Positions 12,301 to 22,000 of a stretch of 64,000 nt of DNA are shown one piece after another (positions within the stretch are counted from its first letter, which is position 1; every line of letters begins with the position of its first letter). Origin of the DNA: Branchiostoma belcheri (Eukaryota; Chordata; Leptocardii; Amphioxiformes; Branchiostomatidae). The DNA is taken from the NCBI RefSeq assembly GCF_001625305.1, contig NW_017804353.1, positions 694,863-758,862 of the forward strand, written 5' to 3'. The notes beneath the pieces were generated by a model. It saw only the letters and a program-made list of their open reading frames with translations, did no database searches and was not told where the DNA came from. The position numbers and the translations under genes were made by a program.

Positions 12301-14539
12301 TCTTCACTATGTGGTCTTCTCAACAGCATTCACCCTGTTTCAGTAACACAGTTCACAGTTTAAACTGCGCATACAAAATGCTGTGGGTAACATGTCAAAG
12401 TTGATGACCCTGAGACATAAACAAAAAACAAATATGGACAGGAATTACATGTGTCAGGGGCCTTCACGTTTGACCTCACGCATTTGATTTAGTTCAAACT
12501 GTGAATCAGCTTATACAGAACAATCTGCACTTGTTATTATACACATGGTACATGCCTAAAATGTTGTATTGGTGGCCCAATACTGGCCAGGACATGGCAG
12601 CTACTATTGTTCAAGTAAGTCCTTCTCAAGTTGCAAATGCATTGCATTCTGATGTGATTGCTTGCGGTAAAAAGTTACAATTCCCATAATATGTAAGGCA
12701 GACTGGTTTTTAGGAAAGGACGGCATTCTGTTACCTTGATACATTGTATACAAGCTATAGAATGGAAAACTGAAGCTGCTATGTCCTGGTCCCGAAAAGA
12801 CATCCTAACATGTACATGTATCTCAGAGTTACACAATTGTGGAAATGCCCCTAATTTTGAAGCAGCTCTCAGTACCACTGAAACATACTGTACCCACAAA
12901 ATGCTCTTTCCAGGCGACTTCAAAATTAGGGACCTTTCCCACCCTACATTGTATAACACATTCCAACTACACAATCCAATAATGTTGCAAACAGACCTCT
13001 GTACACATTGAATCAGATAAACTTCTAAGTCCCAAGTGTGGGATGTTGTGTTGTCAACCCTGTCTCAAAACCTTCCCATGCTGTAAACTACTATCATGAC
13101 AATCATTGGATATAACCCGCTATCTGTGAACATCATTGTATAACGTACTGGGTGAGCATTGTTAGTATAATTGTACAGAACAACATATCGATAAAACATG
13201 TCTGAGCATTTAATGCTATTGGCTTGTGTACTGTATGTAGTACAGATGCATGGTGGTGTGTTTTTTCCGTTTGTTCAAAGCACCTTGCATGCGCATTGTG
13301 GAAAGTTTTCTTACAGCACATTTGATTTTGGAGAGGAGTATTCTCGTGAATGTGTCGTGACGTGCCCGTACGTGTTTTGGAGCATGATGGTGGTGTTTTG
13401 TCTTGTGCTCGTGTTGCCAGCATCGAGGTCAGTTGTGCTGTCACTGTTCAACTTTCTTGGACTGCATGTTTTGCTGTTTGATTTTCTTCTAAGTGGAATG
13501 AGTTTGATGATGTGTTTCCTGAGTTTGGCATGGTTGTTGGTTGTTCTGACTTGTATGCGGCTGCATGTTGCCTGGGATTGAGTAGTCCACGTTGGCTTGC
13601 CTACATACAGGTCATCCCGCGGTCCAACAAGAGACCAATGTAGACGCACCACTTCCACACCGTGCTGCTGTACAACAGCAGCAGCAACAGCCCCAACACC
13701 ACCTGTACAGCCGTCATGAGCCGCATGCCGCCCCGGCCGACATGGCCCGGCCACAGGAGCCTTATTCCGCACCGCACGAGATACAAACAAGGCCCTCCCC
13801 CGCTCACAGACATGACCTTGCCACCCCTTCCCAACAGCCCCAGACCGCCGCCAACGTTACCCGAACCCACAGCTCCACCTATCTCAGCCACGATGACGAC
13901 CACGCCAGGCAGCAGCGCCGGATGCTCCCCACTCTTCCCGTGTCCAGGAGCGGAGGCCTCTCCGCCGGATCCAACCACCGCTCTTCTTCTCCTCCGCCCA
14001 ACAAAAAGTCCTCCCCGCCAAGAACTCCCCCCAACCACACCCCCACCAGGAGAAAACGAAGTGCCTCCCCCGACCCCAACGCAACCCGCATCCCCGCCCA
14101 ATCCCATGCTTCCTCCGGATACCCCCAGCCTCGCTACCCCCGAAACGACGCCCCCTCCAGACAGCACCCCTCCCGCGCACCACCGGCCTCCATGGTGTGC
14201 CAGTCCCCCTCTCCGGAGGACGACCTAGCTTTCGAGTACATGCCTCACCAGTCCCCCTCCGTTAACTCCGAACTATACTACGTCGAAGACAACAACTACG
14301 AACAGGAAGGCCCCTTCCAGGACGAAGAGCTGGACGAGCTCGAGTACGACAACACCTTAGATTACTTGACCTTCGAGGTGGCGGCAGCGACGTCCAACTC
14401 CCCACTCTCCCAACAAAATTCCCCGGAAATGTACGGAAGCGAGGGAAGTTACCGAAAACGGAACACACCCGTCAGGCAGGACAGCAGCGGCATCGGCCGC
14501 TCGTACTCTGACTCTGATGAAGAATCTGATTGGTGCTAA
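367..14539 (+). CDS. CaV2 voltage-gated calcium channel alpha1 subunit, C-terminal tail (3' part of gene)
   Basis: The pore-forming subunit of a presynaptic N/P/Q/R-type calcium channel; only the intracellular tail lies here, and earlier exons are left of the window. Exons: 367-471, 2076-2173, 3342-3362 (tentative 21-nt microexon), 4016-4101, 5342-5396, 5963-6019, 7789-7878, 9241-9295, 13611-14539. All junctions are GT-AG and phases join. The second exon encodes LTVGKIYGALLLHDYFKQ, matching the CaV2 post-IQ segment. Later exons give FFQRM, IEMR and RSTSMP, and VRRSVSM, in the order seen in vertebrate CaV2 tails. The last exon is glutamine- and proline-rich, with R-M-L-P-T-L-P (13919-13939), which fits the RIM-BP SH3 ligand R-x-L-P-x-x-P. 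It ends in E-S-D-W-C, the CaV2 PDZ-ligand type, with stop TAA at 14537. Extra exons between 9295 and 13611 cannot be excluded, although the flanking phases already join. Assignment to CaV2 is firm; invertebrates usually have a single CaV2, so A/B/E naming is not given. Confidence 0.93.
579..705. mobile_element. Foldback MITE (TIR TAGCCTGGGTGCCA), 9-bp TSD
   Basis: Arms pair along most of their length (GTAGTTTCTGCC against GGCAGAAACTAC). Flanks CTCCTCGGT and CTCTTCGGT are a 9-bp duplication with one mismatch. Located in a CaV2 intron. Confidence 0.85.
2260..2300 (-). ncRNA. Hammerhead ribozyme-like motif, family C
   Basis: Minus strand: TCTA, CTGAGGA, A, stem II GACCAG/CTGGTC, GAAA, stem III AG/CT, site CTT, then TAGG. 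Stem III is swapped relative to family A (AC/GT to AG/CT) and stem I also differs but still pairs. Confidence 0.5.
5005..5236 (+). repeat. Dispersed repeat E
   Basis: Block from CACCAAAGGTCA to GCATTTGCTTTGCAAATGTT with a palindromic end. Related copies at 25437-25655 (+), 31771-32000 (-), 54747-54775 (- fragment) and 59949-60130 (-). Confidence 0.75.
5650..5930. mobile_element. Inverted-repeat element before a CaV2 exon
   Basis: Ends CAATTTTCCAGCACGTCGGTAG and its near complement at about 5905-5930 (ACGTTCTGCCGACGTGC). It stops about 30 nt before the CaV2 exon at 5963. Confidence 0.7.
6078..6421. repeat. Inverted repeat flanked by a 64-bp direct repeat
   Basis: Arms near 6143-6220 and 6270-6352 are inverted (ACATCTGTGTCCATAATATC and complement). 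The flanks 6078-6141 and 6359-6421 are nearly identical direct repeats (GTGTTTTCTGTGATCTGCTC). Located in a CaV2 intron. Confidence 0.75.
6600..6973. mobile_element. MITE with TIR GGCCACACCAATTTAATTTG, TAA flanks
   Basis: About 35-bp inverted termini (GGCCACACCAATTTAATTTG... and complement), flanked by TAA on both sides. Three-base TAA/TTA duplication suggests the PIF/Harbinger group. Located in a CaV2 intron. Confidence 0.8.
7114..7299 (+). mobile_element. Hammerhead-bearing element A, 186 bp, 13-bp TSD
   Basis: Flanked by two exact copies of TATCCAAGAATAG (7101-7113 and 7300-7312). Contains the hammerhead-like motif at 7178-7219. Other copies lie at about 27111-27286 (minus), 36755-36855, 54780-54900 (minus), 55085-55220 and 58210-58320 (minus). 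Long TSD of variable length and no TIR suggest a retroposed, Penelope-like or LINE-like non-autonomous element. Confidence 0.8.
7178..7219 (+). ncRNA. Hammerhead ribozyme-like motif, family A
   Basis: Order: GTCA (stem I), CTGACGA core, one extra A, stem II AGCTAGT/ACTAGCT with GGAT loop, GAAA core, stem III AC/GT without a loop, cleavable GTC, then TGAC closing stem I. All invariant core bases are present. The two-base-pair loopless stem III and the extra A depart from textbook hammerheads; Penelope-like elements are known to carry such minimal forms. Confidence 0.6.
10790..11089. mobile_element. hAT-like MITE, perfect 8-bp TSD
   Basis: Termini CAGGGCTCGAAAT and ATTTCGAGCCCTG are perfect inverted repeats, flanked on both sides by ATGCTATA. 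An 8-bp duplication and a CAGGG terminus are hAT hallmarks. Interior has GTGCACC repeats near both ends and no transposase. Confidence 0.92.
11266..11571. mobile_element. MITE (TIR TAGCCTGGTATCCAGTCT), 9-bp TSD
   Basis: TIRs are TAGCCTGGTATCCAGTCT and its complement at the right end. Flanks TCTACGGCT and TCTACGGCC. GC-rich interior without a transposase. In the last CaV2 intron. Confidence 0.85.
11577..12025. mobile_element. MITE of the GGCCACACC group, internally duplicated
   Basis: Same termini as 6600-6973. A segment of about 80 bp (starting TTGGTTCTCGGATT) is present twice in direct order at about 11600 and 11684. It abuts the right TSD of the MITE at 11266-11571. Confidence 0.75.
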
Positions 14540-17500
14540 TGACAAGAGTTTAAAATTATAGTCTTCTCCCATTGAAGTTGAGTCACATGACCTCCTTGCA
14601 GCATCCCGATTGGTTGGACTGGACCACATGATGAAAAATCGCTCTCGTCTCTTGATGACCCTGAGGCACGAGCGCTTACAAGTTAGCCTGTATACATGAT
14701 GAGATCCGGGGTGTGGATCCCAACGACGCGAAGGACCAAGAATTCTGCGCTCTTCGAGAAGACGCCGCGGCGCATGCAAGAAAGAATGTACAGGAACTGC
14801 AGCACCGAGCCATGCAGGCAAGCTAGCTGCTGTCGTGGGGAGGAACCTTGATGATACGTGCAGCAGCACCAGAGGAAAAAGCAGCGTCCCCTGGAACTAA
14901 CTACACTGACACTGTCAGCCACAGATGACCAAGCTGTCACGTGGAGGCCTTTCTGTTAACATGAAGAATCAAACGAAAAAAATAATGCGTGGAGCATCAA
15001 ACATTCATTCTGCCTTTTTATGTGACTCGACAGGCTCTTGATAATAATGTCCTCTTTTTTTGGTTGAGAGTTCTTTTCTTCGTTGATTCCCATGGAATTC
15101 TGTAAGAGCCGAGTGGACATTGAGAGGGTGTCGATCTTTTAACCTTGTTGATGTCGGCTGTATGTACTACTACCTGGCTTGATTGAATATTAGATAAGTT
15201 AAACATGCATGTCGAGGTCATACCAAGCACCAATTTACCACCAAAGGTGGTACTGAAAATGTGGAACAATAACTTAAAGTTAATATATGGTATCATTGTA
15301 AGCACTTGCCTGACTTGATTTTTTGTTAAGATAGAAGAATTTAGAGTGATTTTTTTCATGTTATGTCCGATTTGGTCCTAGAAAGTCTCTGTTGTGAGGA
15401 AAAATATGCTCAATTCTGACCAATTGCCAGGCTTTGCCTGCTGTTTGTGTTGTATGACTTTTCACAGATCTTAGCGCAGTTTCTTACCATTTTTAAAAGA
15501 ATTTACACAAATAATCGAAACCGTTTTGTACACCAGAAGGTTTCTGTATTTTAGGTAAGATCCAGGAAGAGTTGTATAAAATGCCAAAGCTAGAATGGAC
15601 ATGCCAAAACTATTTCCAGTGCAGTCCAGGCAAGACCGTAGCATTGTAGAGAGAAGTACTATAATTAATTGTAGCATGAAGAATCCTTATCCAATCTACG
15701 TGTAGTGGTTGACAATTTTCTAGAAAATACAATGTATCTTGCACTACCACTTCTTGCTGAAGCAAACTGTAAAGAAAAAGGTTTATGCACACATTGCATC
15801 AACTTTGCCCAATCTCCTTACTAAAATACTACCAGGGCTGATATTTTGCTGGCTCTGGACTTAGGGGTAGCTTTTGACGGGGAGGAACTGATCTTAGCAA
15901 CTGGCCCCACTAAAAGTCTTCTAGTATCCACCTGTACTGTACCAAAGGCAGGTGATGCTCGTATTAAACCATTCCAGGATACAACAGGATCGAAAAGCAG
16001 GCTCTGTAAAACAAAAACAATGCCAGGATCGGCTGGCCATTTTTTTTTACCTGTAGTCCAAGCCATTGCATTGGTGATTGCAAAACCTGACTGTATCAAA
16101 ATGTGTAAAGAGGGTCATTTCCAAATAAAGATCAATTACACAATTGTCGATGCAATTAAGGAGACTGGCATAACAACGTGTTAAAATTCACGAGAGAACA
16201 TTAACAATGATCACAGCTTTCCAATATATAGTACATGTACTGAACTTGAGGAAAGAGATTCTTAATGATTTCGTGCAACTGTGACCTTTCAAACTTGAAC
16301 ATGTGGTTGACCTTGAGGGTTCTTTCAAAAACTGTCAGTGATTATAGATTATCAAAGACGGTCTCATCCAATCATATAGCGCCCCTCCTCCGAACAACAG
16401 AGTCCTGTTTTTCTCCTGGTCAGCATCTTTTCTACAGAAGTTAGTGCGAAAAAAAGAGATAGTGGCGAGAAGTTTGCCTTTATACATTCCTGTATAGCGT
16501 ATTTGTGACAGATATCTATCCCCAGTGTGCAATGGAGGCGTTGGATTGGTTCTGAATCGAACACAGCGTACTTTACAATTATACAATAAGCCAAGTATAG
16601 ACTGAGGAACATGCACCAAGAATTGGTCAACTTGCTTCATGATTATTAGCCACAAATCACTGAATCAGATGTAATACTTAAAGCATTCTGACGATCAAGA
16701 GTTTGCATTTCGTTCTAGTATTGATACTATTGTAACAACAAATTATGACTTTGCTATGCTGTCAACAGCCTTTTGTTTATACAATGTCATGTATACAGGT
16801 CCTTTTTTCTGCCGTTTGAAAAATATGGGTTTCCTTTATTCTCTTTTAGAAATTTTACAAATGGCCAATGCCAACAGGCAGAAGGAACTGAAAATATGTA
16901 AAGCAAGCAATGCACTTAATATCTTAATACATTTATGTATAAAAAGAGGAGCCACAAGAGGATAATATGATGAAATTGAACTGACATGAATGTACAGAAT
17001 ATTATAGAACGAAATTCCTCTCTATTATTAAGCCACAGTTATTGTGTATATGCCCTGCCCTTAACAATATGCCGTGACAATTATACTAGACACTGAGTGT
17101 TTGATAATATTTCGACAATTTGAGGCATCTTTGAGAATATTTCTGCTCAACATCTCTTCCTCCTTGAATCAGCACTTATAAAAATGTCAATGACAAAATT
17201 CCTTTTCTCCGATTAGAGGAAAACACAGTGACAATACTGTCACGAAGCTGGTGTGTTACTCCAAAAGGCGGTTATACCGGCTATACAGATACAGATACAG
17301 AATTCTGTTATGAAACACTTAGTAAAATTCTACACATTCTGACGTTTTAAAGTCATGAAGGAGAAAAAAATTTCAACTCTATAATTGTGTGCTGATAATT
17401 AGCATTTAGATCGAATTTCAAATTGACGATCTTCATGATACTAAATACATGTATGTAGATTTGGTTGTTGTTGATCTTATGAATTCATAGATTTAAAGCC

Positions 17501-17829
17501 ACAAATTTTGAAAACTTGAGATGTTCTTCAGAAATATCAACAAGGATGCCTAAAACCACAAAAAAACGTAATGTTACTGGCTGTGTGGTGGGATTTCACT
17601 ACAAAATATTAGTTGTTTTCACTTTTTCTATTGTGACAGTTTTTATACAATTTTGCCCTGTAAATATTTCACTATGCACGTTGGCATTTTCTTGAGAATG
17701 GAAAAGATTGAAAAAGAATGTGACAAAGCAATTCCACACCTGCCTATAGTAGTGTCGCTTCACTCCAGACTCTGTACTATCAGCTCACTAACAACCTGCA
17801 CTCTTCTTTTCATGGACAAAATCAATAAA
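14540..17829 (+). other. Probable 3' UTR of the CaV2 gene
   Basis: No convincing coding signal is seen for 3.3 kb after the CaV2 stop codon. Open frames here are short and on both strands. The stretch is AT-rich and nearly free of the MITEs that crowd the rest of the window, except for a LINE-tail relic near 17257. A long 3' UTR ending at the AATAAA at 17824 is the simplest reading, but no transcript evidence is available. Confidence 0.5.
17824..17829 (+). terminator. Candidate polyadenylation signal AATAAA
   Basis: A canonical AATAAA lies 3.3 kb after the CaV2 stop codon and just before a repeat-rich intergenic segment. Earlier AATAAA-like sites were not exhaustively scored. Confidence 0.4.
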
Positions 17830-17948
17830 GATTGATACATCTTGAATAAGGTGCTTCCATGTTTTTCTTGGTGACAATTCTATTATAATACTAATACTAA
17901 TAATTCGTAGTAACAGTTACTGTATCTACATCAGGTTGTTATAGTTTC

Positions 17949-18289
17949 ATCAGGTTGGTAAGGTACTGAGTAAAGAGACTCTTTTGACACAATCAAGTTT
18001 AAAATTATTAATTTTATTCACAGCCAACATTTCAGTGACTGTCACCTTCCTCAGGGCAATTCTGTACGTTTGAGACCGCATTGTAGATACAGTTCCCTGT
18101 AACCACGTATATGTGTAGATACGTAAATATTGTACATTTGGGAATGCATCTGTAGCAGCAACACCTGTGCTGCAGTGCAATATGAACCAGTCAGAATTGC
18201 CCTGAGGAAGGTGACAGACGGTCACCAAAACGTCGGCTGTAAATAAAACACTTGGTTGTGTAAAAAGAGTCTCTTTACTCAGTTACTGT
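17949..18289. mobile_element. Inverted-repeat element B with hammerhead-like ends
   Basis: Arms carry GTAAAGAGACTCTTTT... and complement. Each arm has the CTGAGGA-A-GGTGAC..GTCACC-AAAC-GTC-GGC pattern, but the copy here has AAAAC in place of GAAAC (right arm) and further changes in the left arm, so both are probably inactive. Lies between the CaV2 and TPR genes. Confidence 0.7.
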
Positions 18290-19046
18290 ATCTAGTCTGT
18301 GCATGGGATGAAAGCTTATAATAATAATGATAATAACATTGAGGTGCTTTGCTATAAGATATAACATGCTGCCTATGGAATGCTTTGCAACAACAGGTAA
18401 GAAAGACAATTATGAGGAATGTTTTTTTTTTGTTGTAGGTAGAATATTTTGCTTCCGATTATCAGACGTGACTTGAGCAATGCTGTTCTTCAGACTTGAA
18501 GATAATGTAGATATCAGCTTAGAATGCTGATAGGAAAGAAAATATTCAATCAAATTACCTTTCAAATTAATCAATTAAAAAATAATCACAATCAATATGC
18601 TGCTGAAGTCTAGGATACACATAGGTAGAGGAGTCGAGGTAATATTATGTGTCTCTTTAAAGTGCCACCTATAGTATAAAATTCAGCTGCTTGACTAAGT
18701 ATTAAATTCAAGTATACCGGTAAACTCAATTCTGAATCACCTTTAACCTTTTCCCTCCAGTCATATACATCATACGATGTACTAGTAGCTGAGGAAAAAA
18801 TCTTATGATAGTTACAGAAATGTGTTCAAGTTGTTTAGATTAATACAGAAAAATGGAATGCTATCCTTGTTATAATATCTCTTTCAATAAAGGCAATTAA
18901 AAGTGAATAAGTTTTATAAATCTTTCACATGCACAACAGTATTGATTTAAATGAAAATGGTGCAGTTCTTAAAATGTTAACACATCAAATAACTGTACAA
19001 AATCTCAACTGATTAAAATTATACATATTATTTTACCTTATTTCAG
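18290..19046. other. Intergenic or 5' intronic sequence of the TPR gene
   Basis: AT-rich sequence with no recognised exon or mobile element. The first exon or exons and promoter of the next gene should lie here or further left, but no start codon could be tied to the gene. Confidence 0.4.
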
Positions 19047-22000
19047 CTGGACATTATTCAGAAGATCCTTTGGGCATATTGAACACAGGTAATGTAACGT
19101 TACCACATTGAGTGTTGTTTTGTGTATGGGTGCTGGGTTTATCAATTGTTTAACAGCTACAGTCAAGATATGAACAAATAGTAATTTGTATTTCTGGTCT
19201 GTGATGTTCAAAAAATTTCACTTTTTATGATTAACTTCATGAAACATATAGAGGTCTCTGTTTAGAAAAGTTTCCTATCAATAGCAATCTGATTTGGCCA
19301 TATCATCAACTTTGCTTTTTTTTGCTTTCAGTTATGATGGTAAGGCCACACCAAGTAAATTTTATGGATGACGTCCGCGCGCGCATTGATTTTGGCCTGT
19401 TCCTAGAAAAAACAAACAAGAAATTCCGCTTCCTGTAACTATGACCAAAGAGTCACGACAGTGCCGCAAATAGGTTTGTACGGACCAAAGCATCAAGCAA
19501 GGAAATCATGACTTCCATTAGGAATTCAGTTTGGTACATGCTGCCACATTTGAAGAAACTTGCTGACCGCTCCATCTATCTCCCCAAACTCACAGGACGA
19601 CAACTGCTGTTCCACCTGATTTATTGCTGTTTTGATGATGAATAAAAGACTTCTTGCTTGTTACACTGTGTCACCTCATTCAATTTGTGTCCTAACATTT
19701 GTCGTCTTTTAGTATATTTCCAATCTAGGCATCTTGTTTTTAGGGCCCTTCTTGTTTTTTTTTTGCCCTCTCGCATTAGATTTAGGGTCTCCAAAGGACG
19801 TCATCCATAAAATTTACTTGGTTTGGCCTAATAGACAAAAACAGTAGTGGTTACGGGATATTTTGTCAATTGACCTTGGCCTCATCATCAACTTTGCTAT
19901 TTTATTTGCCTTTTAGTCATAAACTTTGCTATTTTTTTCCCTTTTTGCTATAATAATGGTAAACATGAAGTGGTGGTCACACACAGGATATTTTGTTATT
20001 CCTTTCATTTCCACAGCCCAGTACACGCCAGAAGCTAAGCTTGCCTACATCCTTGCCTTCTGTGACTACCAACACATCCCGCTACACTACCTACGGGAGG
20101 GTTACCGGAAGCTGAACACCGTCGCCCTGAGCGAGGCGGTTCTCAGCGTGGGCCACGAGCTCGGGGCCGAGAGCGTCGACTTCTACGCCAATGTCAAGCT
20201 GCTGACCCAGGTTGGTTAGTTAACTCCAGATCGTAAGAATGTATATTTATTAAGCGTTTTCAATTACCACATTTTATTGATATATGATATGAATCTTTAT
20301 TGCATGTTCTTGCCCAGATGGGCTAAATGCACAAATGTGACCAAATGTGATTGAGAGGATAAAAAATATGAGTATATGAGCGATCGCTGTTTTTGTTTAC
20401 ATCATATACATGCAAATTATGGAAGACATATGCAAACTATGGGTGGGCAAATCAACCAACCGTCACCCACTTTTTGCCTACCATGACGTCATGGTGATCG
20501 CTCATATTGCATACTGGAACGCTATTTTCCAATGCTAAGTGCTAGGAGTCTATATATTACAACTGTTACAATATATTATATAATACTACCTATCATCTAC
20601 TGTTAGCTGCCCTTTCTTCTCTCTTTTTGAAAAATCTGAAAACATAATTACATCATTATTATTGCAATTTGATGATACGAATATGTTTATATTTATTTTA
20701 GAACAAGTTTTGAGTACTGATCGTTTTGTAATGTAATGAATCAACAATTCATGGTGGTGTCTTACGCCGAAAAGCGGTTACACCGGCTATACATGTAGAA
20801 TTCAGCCATTCGGCTGCGAGTAATTGATATTGTAATCAAGCATTCATCATCATCATCATTAGACGCAGTACCTTGTCAAGGAGGACACGCCCAAGGCCAT
20901 GGTTTCGATGCGGCCGCTGACCCAGAAGCGGGCGAGAGGTGCGCTGTCCAACGGCGAGATCCGGCTCTACATCAACTGTTTAGCCATGACCATTGTGCAG
21001 CAGTATCGTGACGGCGGCCGGGCGGCTGTGCAGGACGCACTGTACGAACATGCGGAGCAGGTAATGTTTTGTTTTTTATTTTTTTATTAGGCTACACCAA
21101 TTTAATTTGTTGGTTCACGGATTTGCCCGCTTCCTTTTTTTCTGATTTGCAAAAAGAAGTTAACCTTGGTCTCCACAACGGTAACTTGCCTACCAAAAAA
21201 ACATGAACATCCATTTAAATATTCTCTAGTTATCCTGCTACATGTAACAAGCAACAAACACAAAAGGTCCACTGCAGTTACGTAAGGACCCCCAGGAAGC
21301 GCATCTTTGAACTTGACCTTGGTCTCCTCAACGGTAACCTGCCTGCCAAAAATCATGAACATCGATCTATGCCTTCAACAGTTATGCCGCTAAATCCACA
21401 GTCTCACACACAAAAGCAGACTGACTTAAAATTTATACCCTTCTCACAAAGGCAATAGTTTCAGTTTAGTTTCAGTTTATTTGTTTTACCAGTAATTACA
21501 GCTCAGGCCATTTTGGCCTGCTTTTCAGGTAATCCTGGATACACATAAAAATACATACAACAAAAACACAGTACATAAACTATTAGTAAAATGCAATATA
21601 CTCAACATCAACTAAATCAAGTCCTGTTCTTAATGTCCTGTTCTTAAAGTCCTGAGGCTAAGGAGCTGTTGTTGCTGTAGCGGAAGAGTTAACCAATTAC
21701 TACTACATGTACTACTACTACTACAGGTCCTGTTATATAGCGAGAACTACGGCGTGTATTCCCACTCCGCTGGGCTGCTGTATCTGGCCGTTGGGCGGTA
21801 CCTCTCCCACACCGGGCACTTTGTGGAGGCAGAGAACCACTACACTAAGGCCATGAACTGTGTGGCAGACAACACCAACACGGGGCCGGACCTGGACATG
21901 GACCCCGCGTTCCTACAGGCCATCATCAATAAGGAGATGGGCAAGACATGGCACAGGTGGGTTATTATTCACTCTTGTCACAGTAACAGCTAAGCTTGAA

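Noticed and set aside
13198..13581. 127-codon ATG frame with four hydrophobic stretches just before the last CaV2 exon
   Set aside because: T-rich intron composition makes hydrophobic frames by chance; no splice logic or homology, and it ends 30 nt before the CaV2 acceptor.
13601..14167. 188-codon frames in other frames and on the opposite strand of the last CaV2 exon
   Set aside because: They are shadows of a GC- and proline-rich exon with low stop density; the CaV2 frame has family matches and the D-W-C end.
15846..16184. 112-codon frame in the CaV2 3' UTR
   Set aside because: No recognisable domain; the opposite strand is also open (15821-16099), and context is UTR.
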